From contig JAGTRM010000011.1 of the NCBI GenBank assembly GCA_018261735.1, positions 35,585 to 99,584 of the forward strand: a stretch of DNA of 64,000 bases. The letters run 5' to 3'. Origin of the DNA: Pseudomonadota bacterium. Lineage in GTDB: Bacteria; Pseudomonadota; Gammaproteobacteria; Burkholderiales; Chitinibacteraceae. The notes beneath the pieces were generated by a model. That model was not told where the DNA came from, ran no database searches, and saw nothing but the letters and a program-made list of their open reading frames with translations. Both the position numbers and the translations under genes were made by a program. Shown here in pieces: positions 46,601 through 55,079 of the stretch (position 1 is the stretch's first letter; each line of letters begins with the position of its first letter).

Positions 46601-47540
46601 CCGCGATCTGGTCGCCCTGCGCGCGCAGCTCGGGGAGGCGGCGCAGATTACCTTCCGCGACAGCGCGGACGAGGCTGCCAGCATCGAGAAGACCGGCATC
46701 GTGAAATGGGATTTTGGCGACCTGCCGGCCAGGCTCACGCTCAAGCGCCACGGTCAGACCATGACCGGCTACCCGGCACTGGTACCCGAAGACGAGGCCG
46801 TGGCGATCCGCCTGTTCGATACCGAACACGCCGCGCTCGAAGCGCACCGCCAAGGCGTGCTGCGCCTGCTGCAGTTCGAACTAAAAGAGCACATCAAGCA
46901 GCTGCCCAAGTCGTTCCCGAACTTCAACCAGTTCGCGATCCAGCTGCGCGTGCTTTCCAACAGCGACGATCTGCTCGACGACCTGACGCGCTGCATCTGC
47001 GACCGCGCCTTCATCGGCGAGGACGACCTGCCGCGCAACAAGAAGGATTTCGACGAGCAAAAATCGCGCGCCAAGGTGCGCCTGCCGTCGGTGCGCGATG
47101 CGGCCTGGCGCGTACTTTCCGAAGCCACTGCGGAATACGTGGCGCTGCTGCCCACGCTCAGCAAAGGCGGACCGATCACGCATGAGCTCAAGGAACAATT
47201 GGGTAAGTTGGTCTACAAGGGATTCCTGTCCGCGACACCGTGGGAGCAGTTGCCGCGGCTGCCGGTCTACCTGAAAGCGATGCGCGTGCGGCAGGAAAAG
47301 CGCGTGAACAACCCGGCGCGCGATGCACAACGTGCGACCGAAGTCATCCTGCTGTGGGAACGCTGGCAAAAGGAGCTGGAAAAGTGGCAACGCGAGGGGC
47401 GGAATCAGGCGCCTTTGCTGCCATTCCGCTGGATGCTGGAAGAATTGCGGATCGGCCTGTTTGCGCAAGAGCTGCGCACGCCGTATCCGGTATCGGTCAA
47501 GCGGCTCGACAAGATCTGGAACGATCTGACCAAACGCTAG
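43644..47540 (+). CDS. hrpA: ATP-dependent RNA helicase HrpA
   Basis: A 1298-residue DEAH-box helicase, the usual HrpA length. Motif I GETGSGKT (100-107), motif II DEAHERS (about 196-202), motif III SATID, motif VI QRAGRCGR. The helicase core is followed by HA2/OB domains and the long HrpA C-terminal region (DUF3418, from about residue 700; for example TLPLHLLNRVNHAIFDWLVPG). In E. coli it rescues stalled ribosomes and processes fimbrial mRNA. ATG 43644 is chosen over an upstream TTG. Confidence 0.96.
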   Translation: MSANPPALAEISRRIADCLCADRHILRRNLQQIRERLGRNQPVEKLLADITARIEQSLARTSARRAALPRPSYDDALPVSQKRDELKAAIEKNQVVIVCGETGSGKTTQLPKICLELGRGVHGLIGHTQPRRLAARSVASRIAQELKTELGSAVGFKVRFTDKSSPSSYIKLMTDGILLAETLSDKYLNAYDTIIIDEAHERSLNIDFLLGYLKQLLPRRPDLKVIVTSATIDAERFSNHFAGAPVIEVSGRTYPVEVRYKPLGSEDEDDQDLEMEEAVVSAVEELWRKDGAGDVLVFLPGEREIRETTDELRKAKLMGAEILPLFARLSNEDQQRIFRPSNGRRVVLATNVAETSLTVPGIRYVIDSGQARVNRYSARAKVEQLLVEKISQASARQRAGRCGRVSAGVCVRLYSEQDFTGRSEFTDPEIVRSSLAAVILRMAALKLGRVDQFPFIEAPSGRLISDGYAQLHELGAVDEANELTPLGRQLARLPVDPKLGRMLLAGRDENCLKEILIIASGLSVQDPRERPFDAREAADRMQAKFTDDKSDFLSWLHLWQFFEQAEAGKTSNRQLVNLCHEHFLSFLRLREWRDLHRQLAEIVDEMEFKVSEKPGTYEQIHKALLTGLLGNIGMKNPESDEYLGARGIKYSVFPGSCLKKTRPKWIVAAELVETSKLYARCVAAIEPEWVEKLAPHLVSRQYFDPHWEKDSAQVMAAERVTLYGLPIVNRRRVHYGRINPKEAREIFIREGLVKFNFVTKAKFNDHNLELLLEVEELEHKARRQDVLVDEETLFAFFDARVPADIVNGAGFESWRKEAEKATPRLLFLTRDDLMQHNAASVTADLYPAAFKLNDAEIALTYRFEPGHARDGVTATLPLHLLNRVNHAIFDWLVPGLLREKITVLIKSLPKAIRRQCVPVPEFVTKMLAELDRADRQAPLLPQLTQAVNRGIGQPIQVEDFDPNDLPPHLKMHFRIVDDAGQELASGRDLVALRAQLGEAAQITFRDSADEAASIEKTGIVKWDFGDLPARLTLKRHGQTMTGYPALVPEDEAVAIRLFDTEHAALEAHRQGVLRLLQFELKEHIKQLPKSFPNFNQFAIQLRVLSNSDDLLDDLTRCICDRAFIGEDDLPRNKKDFDEQKSRAKVRLPSVRDAAWRVLSEATAEYVALLPTLSKGGPITHELKEQLGKLVYKGFLSATPWEQLPRLPVYLKAMRVRQEKRVNNPARDAQRATEVILLWERWQKELEKWQREGRNQAPLLPFRWMLEELRIGLFAQELRTPYPVSVKRLDKIWNDLTKR

Positions 47541-47573
47541 CAATCAATCAGGGAAGGTACTGCCCTGCCCCAT

Positions 47574-47604
47574 CCGCTCACACCACACCGGTGTGGGCGG
47601 TTTT
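47574..47604 (+). terminator. Terminator of hrpA
   Basis: CCGCTCACACC (47574-47584) pairs with GGTGTGGGCGG (47590-47600; one wobble) around ACACC, followed by TTTT. Confidence 0.85.
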
Positions 47605-47630
47605 CATTTACGACAAGAAAAACCAGTCAA

Positions 47631-47828
47631 TCAGAACGCAACTGGGCGAACGGCTTCCGGGAAACGGGCAAACGAGCGCTCGGCGACACGAGCCATGGCG
47701 GCCACGCGGCGGGCGGCCTTGCCGATCACGGCGCCGTAGCTGTTCATACCGGCCTCGTTGTAGATGGCTTCGGTAGCGGACACATCGGCAAAAGTCAGTT
47801 CGGTAGAACTCAGGAACGGGGTAATCAT
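47631..47828 (-). CDS. Small 65-residue protein of unknown function
   Basis: Begins MITPFLSSTELTFADVSATE with a GGAG site 8 nt before the ATG, and ends in a basic region (GKAARRVAAMARVAERSF). It lies alone downstream of an AT-rich region and has typical codon use for the neighbourhood. I do not recognise a family; the amphipathic Arg/Ala helix might contact nucleic acid or membrane, which is speculation. Confidence 0.6.
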   Translation of the reverse strand: MITPFLSSTELTFADVSATEAIYNEAGMNSYGAVIGKAARRVAAMARVAERSFARFPEAVRPVAF

Positions 47829-48168
47829 GATATTCACTCCTTCAACAATTCGAGGCAATGCCTCTTTGGGCTAACCCGGATCATCTATCCGATCCGTTGA
47901 GTGAATGATAGGCCCGCAATCCACACAAATCTAGTCGACTACATTGTTATTTTTTCACAAACTACAAAAAATCAAAAAAACATCATATATCCGTAAATTA
48001 ATTTTATTAAAACGTTAACAAATCAATGTGTTGAACAAACAAGCCAAACACGCTCATGTAGTTCAACAAAAACAAACACAAAATTCCTGCCAGCTACACA
48101 ACTGAAAGGCTTCCTGAAAAAGCCCTGCCGGCGATCTATTATTCAGGGTGCCGCCACACCTACCGGGT
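47829..48168. other. 340-nt AT-rich divergent intergenic region
   Basis: Separates the small protein gene (-) from the sensor kinase (+). The stretch 47930-48080 is very AT-rich with several A- and T-runs, which suggests bent DNA or a site for nucleoid proteins. No open frame with coding character. Confidence 0.55.
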
Positions 48169-50478
48169 ATGACCATGAGGCATGCCTCCGACAAGCCCCT
48201 GCGCACGTCACTGATCCTCCTGCTTATCTTTGCCATGCTGGTCACCTTGAGCACGGCAGGCAGCATCATCCTGCTGATTCGTCTGCCCCAGATCGCCAAG
48301 ACCAATCTCAATACTGCCTCGTATCAAGCCAAGGAACTGGCCACACGGGTGGATGTGTTGCTGGACGGGCTGGAAGCACGCGTTCACATGATCAGCCGCA
48401 TTGTTCCGGGCACCAACCGGCTGTCGCTTTCCACCGTGATGGACAATTTTGTCGATTCGAACGATGCGCTGGAAATCCTTTACATCATCAGCCCGGAAGG
48501 TGCCGTCATCGCCACCGGCCTCCCGCCGGACAAACAAGTCTGGCGAGTCAATATTTTTGATGTTGAATTCGCCTCCTCGCCCCTTTACCAGATCGCGCTG
48601 CAGACCGGAAAACCGGCCTGGAGCGATAACTACGCTTCCGCGCTGACCGGGAAAAATACAATTGCGGTAGCGGTGCCATACGGACAGCAGGTGGTGATCG
48701 CAGAAATTCCCGTGAGCTATATCCTGAGTGCCACCCAGCATTCCGCGGGGGACCCCAACCTTTCCACCTGGGTGCTTAACAAGCGTGGCGAAGTGCTGGT
48801 GGATACGGAAAGCCGGCCTGAAACCGACCGCGCCGCATTGAAAAATCTATCGCTGATAAAAACCGCACTGGCCAACGAACCCCTGCCGGATACCTTTACC
48901 TATCAGGGCAAGCGCTACCATCCGGCCAAAGCCAGCTCATCCAGAATGGGCTGGATCTTCCTGGCAAAAATGCCTGCCGGACTGGATAACCCGGCGGTGC
49001 GCTCCACCCTGACCGATCTGGGTGCGCTGCTCGTCGCCTCCGTCATCGGCTCCCTGCTGCTCGCGCCCTGGTGGGCCGGGCGCATGATCCGCCCGGTGCA
49101 AGCGCTGATCGAACAGGCCCATGAAGTTGCCAGAGGCAAAGCCCCGGATCACTGGCCCCGCGGCCCGATTACCGAATTCAACCGGCTTTCGACCGATCTG
49201 GAACAAATGGCCGAAACATTGCAGGAGAGAGAACAGAAGTTTCTGGCCATTTTCAACGATACGCCCGTCGCCATTGCGGTCAGCGATCCGCAAAACCATC
49301 ATGCCATTGCCGAAGTCAATGACGCATGGGTTCAGCAGTTCGGCCACGCGCGCGAAGCCGTCAAGGGTAAAACCGGACAGGAGATCGGCTTGTGGCGATC
49401 GGGCGAGGAAGCCGCCATCTTCAGCGAAAGTACCAGGCTGGCCAGTCCGCGCCTTGAAGCACACCTCTTCCACAAGAATGGCCAGGAGCTGCTTTGCCTG
49501 ATCAGTTCGCGCCAGATATTAGAAACCGAGCGCCCGCTCAGCATTACCGTGATGGAAGATGTCACCGAACTGCGCCGGGTGGAGCGCGAGTTGCGCGACC
49601 TGACCATCGAGCTGGAAGAACGCGTCAAACAACGCACACTGGACTTGGCTCAAACCAATGGCGAACTGATGCAAACCCTTACCCATCTGCGCCAGACACA
49701 GTCCGATCTGGTTCAAGCCGAAAAACTGGCGGCACTGGGACGGCTGGTGGCCGGCGTCGCGCACGAACTCAACACCCCGATCGGCAACGGCCTGATGGCG
49801 GCATCCATCCTGAGCGATCAATCCAGGGATATCGAGTTACGCATCAAGCAGGGGCTGCACCGCTCCGAACTGGAATCCTTCGTACGCGATGTCTCGCTGG
49901 CGGCAGAACTGGCCAGTCGCAACCTGAAGCGTGCGGCCGAACTCGTCAACAGCTTCAAGCAGGTCTCCGTCGACCAGACCAGCTCGCAGCGGCGCGCGTT
50001 CAACCTCAAATCCGTGATCGACGAAATGCTGCTTACGCTCAGCCCCACGTTCAAGCACACCCCATACCGGGTAACAACCGAGGTGCCGGACAATGTCGAG
50101 ATCGACAGTTATCCCGGTCCGCTGGGTCAGGCACTGACCAACCTGATATCCAATGCCCTCCTGCACGGATTTGAAAACCGCGATCACGGCACCATACAGA
50201 TCAAGGCCGAACAACCGGAAGCAGAATGGATCAACATCACTGTCAGCGATGACGGGAACGGCATCGCAACCGAATTGCAGGACAAAATATTCACCCCTTT
50301 CTTCACGACCAAGATGGGCCGGGGCGGCACAGGGCTGGGCCTGCACATTGTCCATAATGTCACGACCAACATCCTGGGCGGAACGATCACCGTGAACAGC
50401 GAGCCCAGGCAAGGCACCCGCTTTACGCTGCACATTCCCCAGACAGCACCTGCATTGAGCAAGACAAACGGAAAATGA
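48169..50478 (+). CDS. Orphan sensor histidine kinase (periplasmic sensor, HAMP, PAS)
   Basis: A 769-residue kinase. First helix about 13-36, a periplasmic sensor of dCACHE type (about 40-285), second helix about 292-315, HAMP, a PAS domain (about 360-475), a coiled coil (LEERVKQRTLDLAQTNGELM), HisKA with VAGVAHELNTPIGNGLM and HATPase with DDGNGIA and GTGLGLHIVHN. No response regulator is adjacent. The start MTMRHASD is the first ATG after a possible GTG at 48148. The ligand is unknown; extracellular small organic acids or amino acids are usual for such domains. Confidence 0.9.
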   Translation: MTMRHASDKPLRTSLILLLIFAMLVTLSTAGSIILLIRLPQIAKTNLNTASYQAKELATRVDVLLDGLEARVHMISRIVPGTNRLSLSTVMDNFVDSNDALEILYIISPEGAVIATGLPPDKQVWRVNIFDVEFASSPLYQIALQTGKPAWSDNYASALTGKNTIAVAVPYGQQVVIAEIPVSYILSATQHSAGDPNLSTWVLNKRGEVLVDTESRPETDRAALKNLSLIKTALANEPLPDTFTYQGKRYHPAKASSSRMGWIFLAKMPAGLDNPAVRSTLTDLGALLVASVIGSLLLAPWWAGRMIRPVQALIEQAHEVARGKAPDHWPRGPITEFNRLSTDLEQMAETLQEREQKFLAIFNDTPVAIAVSDPQNHHAIAEVNDAWVQQFGHAREAVKGKTGQEIGLWRSGEEAAIFSESTRLASPRLEAHLFHKNGQELLCLISSRQILETERPLSITVMEDVTELRRVERELRDLTIELEERVKQRTLDLAQTNGELMQTLTHLRQTQSDLVQAEKLAALGRLVAGVAHELNTPIGNGLMAASILSDQSRDIELRIKQGLHRSELESFVRDVSLAAELASRNLKRAAELVNSFKQVSVDQTSSQRRAFNLKSVIDEMLLTLSPTFKHTPYRVTTEVPDNVEIDSYPGPLGQALTNLISNALLHGFENRDHGTIQIKAEQPEAEWINITVSDDGNGIATELQDKIFTPFFTTKMGRGGTGLGLHIVHNVTTNILGGTITVNSEPRQGTRFTLHIPQTAPALSKTNGK

Positions 50479-50499
50479 CCGGGCCCGGAACAGCGCAAC

Positions 50500-51420
50500 C
50501 TAGGCGATGAAGTGCGCTGCCGGCATGCCGCAATTGAGCACGGCCTGGCGCACCACTTCCACAGCCGCCAAGCGCGGGAAATTGCGCCGCCAGGCCAGGA
50601 TCACGCGCCGCGTCGGCGCCGGCGGTACAAAGGGGCGGATCACCAGCATCTGCTCGTCGGCCTGCGTGACCGAAGTCGCCGGCAATACCGTAACCCCGAT
50701 CCCGCCCATGACCATATGCCGGATCGTGGTCAGCGATGAGCCCTGCAAGGTGCGCTGCAGGCTGCCTGGCGGCAGGCTTTCCCGGTTCAGGTCCGGGCAG
50801 CTTTGCAAGACCTGGTCGCGAAAGCAGTTGCCGGGCGACAGCAACAGCACGTTTTCATCGGAAAGCTGCGCAACATCGATCGCCTGCTGCTCGCCCCAGG
50901 TATGACCTATCGGCGTAGCGACCACAAAATCCTCGTCATACAGCGCCTGGGTGGTAATCCCCGCCTCGCCAAAGGGCTCAGCCAGCACCGCCACATCGAT
51001 CTCGCCTTGCTTGAGCATCTCCGAGAGGCGCGCGGTGTAGTTTTCTTCCAGCAACACCTGCATCTGCGGGGCGAGCGAGCGCAGCGCCGGAATCAGCCAG
51101 GGCAAAAGATACGGACTGATCGTATAAATCGCCCCCAGCCGCAAAGGGCCTGCCAGCGGATCCTTGCCCTGCTGCGCCAGCTGCTTCACCACCTGGGCTT
51201 CTTCCAGCACGCGCTGCGCCTGGGAAACAATCTGCTCGCCCGTCGGCGTCAGCGTTACTTCACCGGCTGCGCGCTCGAAGAGTGCCACGCCAAGCTCGTC
51301 CTCCAGTTTCTTCACCGCCACGGAAAGCGTGGGCTGGGAAACAAAACAGCTGTTGGCAGCTCGGCCGAAATGGCGCTCGCGCGCCACGGCAACAATGTAA
51401 CGCAACTCGGTCAGGGTCAT
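50500..51420 (-). CDS. oxyR: Hydrogen-peroxide sensor OxyR
   Basis: A 306-residue LysR-type regulator. HTH at about 2-60 ([20 protein letters not shown]). The redox pair Cys199 and Cys208 sits in [18 protein letters not shown], the same numbering as E. coli OxyR, so peroxide sensing by disulfide formation is expected. The longer open frame upstream is the dsbB gene in another frame. The start codon overlaps the dsbB stop (ATGA), so the two are translated together. Confidence 0.94.
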   Translation of the reverse strand: MTLTELRYIVAVARERHFGRAANSCFVSQPTLSVAVKKLEDELGVALFERAAGEVTLTPTGEQIVSQAQRVLEEAQVVKQLAQQGKDPLAGPLRLGAIYTISPYLLPWLIPALRSLAPQMQVLLEENYTARLSEMLKQGEIDVAVLAEPFGEAGITTQALYDEDFVVATPIGHTWGEQQAIDVAQLSDENVLLLSPGNCFRDQVLQSCPDLNRESLPPGSLQRTLQGSSLTTIRHMVMGGIGVTVLPATSVTQADEQMLVIRPFVPPAPTRRVILAWRRNFPRLAAVEVVRQAVLNCGMPAAHFIA

Positions 51421-51908
51421 TTTTTCAACTCCCAGCGTCGGGTCAACCAGGTTCCCGTAATCAACAAGGTAAAACCGCCCAGGGCCAGCACCGGCAAGGA
51501 AAGACCAAACAGCGACCAGTCGATCACGGCGCACTCGCCATGCCCGGAAAGCACATCGCGAAACACCTGCAACCAAGGCTGGGTTTGCAGCAGGTAATCC
51601 AGTCCGGGGCCGCAGGAAGCCAACTGCTTGGGATCCAGAAAATATTGAATCTGCACATGGCGCAGCGAAACCGCAGCGCCTGCACCTGCCGAAACGGTAA
51701 TCAGCATGGGCCAGAACCAGTTCAGCCGCTGCAGCGGGAACAAGGCGGCCAGCAGCGCCAGGAAGCCGGTCACAATAAAACCCACGCGCTGGAAAATGCA
51801 CAACGGGCACGGGCTGAGAAATTCAGTATTTTGCAGATAAAGCGCAAAGCCGATCGTGGCCGCGCAAAACAGGGAAAGAATGAAATGACCTAGGCGCCAA
51901 CGCAACAT
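51417..51908 (-). CDS. dsbB: Disulfide bond formation protein DsbB
   Basis: A 163-residue four-helix quinone reductase that reoxidises DsbA. The first redox pair is Cys34/Cys37 in [11 protein letters not shown], the second Cys99 (LASCGPG) and Cys126 (GHGECAV). Start MLRWRLGH is favoured by spacing from GGAA; MHSM (51917) is an alternative. It is coupled by a 4-nt overlap to oxyR, joining periplasmic thiol oxidation and peroxide sensing in one transcript. Confidence 0.94.
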   Translation of the reverse strand: MLRWRLGHFILSLFCAATIGFALYLQNTEFLSPCPLCIFQRVGFIVTGFLALLAALFPLQRLNWFWPMLITVSAGAGAAVSLRHVQIQYFLDPKQLASCGPGLDYLLQTQPWLQVFRDVLSGHGECAVIDWSLFGLSLPVLALGGFTLLITGTWLTRRWELKK

Positions 51909-52068
51909 GGAATGCATTTCCGCTTCACTTGATAGATTAAAGCTATTGTAGACCAGTTCATCGCCATTGAGTTCATCCAGCCTGCCGTAGAACACACAGC
52001 ATAAAGATTCCGCATCGACTTGCCGACTTCCCTTACTTGGTGCAATAGGCTTGTCCCATATCTTTCGG

Positions 52069-52074
52069 TATAAT
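52069..52074 (+). promoter_or_regulatory. -10 box of guaB promoter
   Basis: A consensus TATAAT 28 nt upstream of the guaB ATG. No good -35 at 16-18 nt spacing is visible, so activation by another factor or an UP element is possible. Confidence 0.5.
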
Positions 52075-52101
52075 GCGTCTTTGCCGTCATAGGATCGTGA
52101 C

Positions 52102-53565
52102 ATGCGAGTCATCCAAAAAGCCCTCACCTTCGACGACGTGCTGCTGGTTCCGGCGCACTCCAATGTCCTGCCGCGCGATGTAACCCTCTCCACCCAGCTC
52201 ACGCGTACCATCCGCCTCAACCTGCCCCTGCTCTCGTCCGCCATGGACACGGTCACCGAAGCGCGTCTGGCCATTGCCATCGCCCAGGAAGGCGGCATCG
52301 GCATCGTGCACAAGAACATGACCGCCCGCGCTCAGGCTTTGGAAATATCCAAGGTCAAGCGTTATGAGTCCGGTATCGTCAAAGACCCGATCACCATCGC
52401 CCCGCACATGCTGGTACGCGATGTGCTGCAGCTGACCCATCAACACAAGATTTCCGGCTTGCCGGTCGTGGATAACGGTCTCGTGGTCGGCATCGTGACC
52501 AACCGCGATCTGCGTTTCGAATCGCGCCTGGATCTGCCGGTTTCCGCGATCATGACCCCGAAAGAACGCCTCGTGGTGGTACGCGAAGGCGAATCGATCG
52601 AAGAAGCCCGCCGCCTGATGCACGAACACCGGCTGGAGCGCGTACTGGTCGTTGACGATGCCTTCCACCTGAAGGGCCTGATTACCGTCAAGGACATCAT
52701 CAAGACTTCCGAACATCCGTTCGCAGCCAAGGACGATCAAGGCCGCCTGCTCGTTGGCGCCGCTGTCGGCACCGGCGAAGGCACCGAAGAGCGCGTGACG
52801 CTGCTGGCCGAAGCCGGCGTCGATGTGATCGTGGTAGATACCGCCCACGGCCACAGCCAGGGCGTGCTCGACCGCGTGCGCTGGGTCAAGACCAATTTCC
52901 CGCAAGTGCAGGTTATCGGCGGCAATATTGCCACCGCAGCCGCCGCCCGGGCGCTGGTCGAACATGGCGCCGATGCGGTCAAGGTCGGCATCGGCCCGGG
53001 CTCGATCTGCACCACCCGCATCGTGGCCGGCGTGGGTGTACCGCAAATTTCCGCGGTGGCCAACGTGGCCGAAGCGCTGAAGGGCACCGGCGTCTCGCTG
53101 ATTGCCGACGGCGGCATCCGCTTCTCCGGCGATATCGCCAAGGCACTGGCTGCCGGCGCGCATTGCGTGATGCTGGGTGGGCTATTCGCCGGCACCGAAG
53201 AAGCGCCGGGAGAAGTCGAACTCTATCAAGGCCGCTCGTACAAGAGCTATCGCGGCATGGGCAGCCTCGGCGCCATGCAGCAAGGTTCTTCCGACCGCTA
53301 CTTCCAGGACAACGTGAACAACGCCGAGAAGCTGGTTCCGGAAGGCATCGAAGGCCGCGTGGCCTACAAGGGCCCGCTCTCCGCCATCGTGCACCAGCTG
53401 GTCGGCGGCATCCGTTCTTCCATGGGCTACCTCGGCTGCAAGAGCATCGCCGAAATGCATGAGAAAGCCGAATTCGTGCAGATCACCGCCGCCGGTATCC
53501 GTGAATCGCATGTCCACGATGTGCAGATCACCAAGGAAGCGCCAAACTATCAGGTCGAAAACTGA
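52102..53565 (+). CDS. guaB: Inosine-5'-monophosphate dehydrogenase
   Basis: A 487-residue enzyme that oxidises IMP to XMP with NAD, the committed step of GMP synthesis. TIM-barrel catalytic Cys303 in [13 protein letters not shown]. Two CBS domains occupy about residues 95-205 (for example [20 protein letters not shown]). The flap contains [18 protein letters not shown]. All active-site segments are intact. guaA is not in the window on this side; a terminator follows directly. Confidence 0.98.
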   Translation: MRVIQKALTFDDVLLVPAHSNVLPRDVTLSTQLTRTIRLNLPLLSSAMDTVTEARLAIAIAQEGGIGIVHKNMTARAQALEISKVKRYESGIVKDPITIAPHMLVRDVLQLTHQHKISGLPVVDNGLVVGIVTNRDLRFESRLDLPVSAIMTPKERLVVVREGESIEEARRLMHEHRLERVLVVDDAFHLKGLITVKDIIKTSEHPFAAKDDQGRLLVGAAVGTGEGTEERVTLLAEAGVDVIVVDTAHGHSQGVLDRVRWVKTNFPQVQVIGGNIATAAAARALVEHGADAVKVGIGPGSICTTRIVAGVGVPQISAVANVAEALKGTGVSLIADGGIRFSGDIAKALAAGAHCVMLGGLFAGTEEAPGEVELYQGRSYKSYRGMGSLGAMQQGSSDRYFQDNVNNAEKLVPEGIEGRVAYKGPLSAIVHQLVGGIRSSMGYLGCKSIAEMHEKAEFVQITAAGIRESHVHDVQITKEAPNYQVEN

Positions 53566-53586
53566 TCTTCGCGCTCCCGACGAAAA

Positions 53587-53610
53587 CAAACCCCGCCTCG
53601 GCGGGGTTTG
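53587..53610. terminator. Terminator of guaB
   Basis: CAAACCCCGC (53587-53596) pairs with GCGGGGTTTG (53601-53610). Stable GC-rich stem flanked by A- and T-tracts between convergent guaB and dadA. Confidence 0.85.
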
Positions 53611-53641
53611 TCGTTTCTGGGCGCCATCAACCGAACTCGGG

Positions 53642-54913
53642 CTATTCACACCCCAAAAACGGGAATTCCACCTCAGGCCTGCGCCCGTCGATCAAATCGG
53701 CCAACGCATGGCCCGATCCGCAGGCTTCGGTCCAGCCCAGGGTGCCGTGACCAGTATTGAGCCACAACTTGCCAAACTGCTTGACCGGGCCGATACAAGG
53801 CAGATTGCTGGGCGTGGAGGGACGCAAACCGGTCCAGAATTCGGCCGCATCGAAATCGCCGGCATACGGAAATATCTCGCGTGTACGCTCAACCAGCGCA
53901 CGGCAGCGGGTCGGGTTCAATTCCAGGTTGTAGCCGTTCATTTCTGCGGTCCCGGCCACCCGCAGACGATCGCCCAGACGCGAAAACACAATCTTGCAGC
54001 CATCATCGGTCAGCGCCACGGAAGGCGCGTGATCGCCAGCCCGCACCGGAATCGTGGCCGAATAGCCCTTGGCCGGATATACATCCAGCGCGAAGCCGAG
54101 TTTTTTCATCAGCAGGGAGCTGTAGCTCCCCATGCACACCACGTAGGCATCGGCCACCAGGGTTTCCGCGCGGCTGACCGCATCCTCCTGCCATTGCACC
54201 GCCACGCCCTGGATTGCACCGCCGCTTTCGAGCAAGCGCTCCACCTGCGTTTCATAACGGAAAACCACGCCGGCCTCAACGCACTGGGCGGCCAGGGCCT
54301 GGGTGAACTTCATGGCATCGCCCGATTCATCGCTGGCGGTGTACGTTCCGCCCACGATCGGGCGGCGGGTATGGCGCAACGCGGGTTCGATCTGCACGCA
54401 TTCGGCCGGGGTCTTGACCATCCGTTCCAGGCCCGTTTCCCGCATCAGTGCCGCGGCAGATACCGCCGAAGCGAACTCAGCCTCGTCGGTGTAGTAATGC
54501 AGGATGCCGCGGGCGAGTTCATCGTAGTGAATACCCGTTTCGGCGCGCAATTGCTGCAATTGCGCGCGGCTGTAGAGCCCGAGTCGCACCAGATCCTGCA
54601 GGTTGCGGCGCGCCCTGTCCGGTACGCATTCACGCAGAAAGCGCAGCCCCCAGCGCCATTGCGCCCAGTCCAGCTTGAGCCGGAACAGCAGCGGCGCATC
54701 TTCTTCGCCCAGCCATTGCAGCATTTTCCACGGCGCCTTCGGATTGGCCCAGGGCTCGGCATGACATACTGAAATCTGCCCGCCATTGGCAAAACTGGTC
54801 TCCATCCCGGCTTGAGGCTGCCGTTCGATCACCGTAACCTGATGCCCGGCCTGTGCCAGATACCAGGCTGTGGTCACCCCGACCACGCCGGCGCCCAAAA
54901 CAATGCAATGCAT
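53642..54913 (-). CDS. dadA: D-amino acid dehydrogenase
   Basis: A 423-residue FAD enzyme oxidising D-amino acids to 2-oxo acids, passing electrons to the membrane quinone pool. FAD-binding motif GAGVVGVTTAWYLA (7-20) and the DadA stretch ETSFANGGQISVCHAEPWANP. C-terminal FAD contact LWLNTGHGTLGWTEACGSG. Length 416-435 in the family. No alanine racemase (dadX) is adjacent. Confidence 0.94.
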   Translation of the reverse strand: MHCIVLGAGVVGVTTAWYLAQAGHQVTVIERQPQAGMETSFANGGQISVCHAEPWANPKAPWKMLQWLGEEDAPLLFRLKLDWAQWRWGLRFLRECVPDRARRNLQDLVRLGLYSRAQLQQLRAETGIHYDELARGILHYYTDEAEFASAVSAAALMRETGLERMVKTPAECVQIEPALRHTRRPIVGGTYTASDESGDAMKFTQALAAQCVEAGVVFRYETQVERLLESGGAIQGVAVQWQEDAVSRAETLVADAYVVCMGSYSSLLMKKLGFALDVYPAKGYSATIPVRAGDHAPSVALTDDGCKIVFSRLGDRLRVAGTAEMNGYNLELNPTRCRALVERTREIFPYAGDFDAAEFWTGLRPSTPSNLPCIGPVKQFGKLWLNTGHGTLGWTEACGSGHALADLIDGRRPEVEFPFLGCE

Positions 54914-55079
54914 ACCTCACCCCCAGAATGTGCAAACGCTATTATGCCGCAGCATGCACCGATCAATTCGCCCCCTCCGACCGTCCATGCGCAAAATCAA
55001 ATCAACAAGAATGTGTCTGCAGAAAAAATACCGGCTAGACTTGTAACCACTGACATTAGCGATACCCCCTGTTGCCCTT

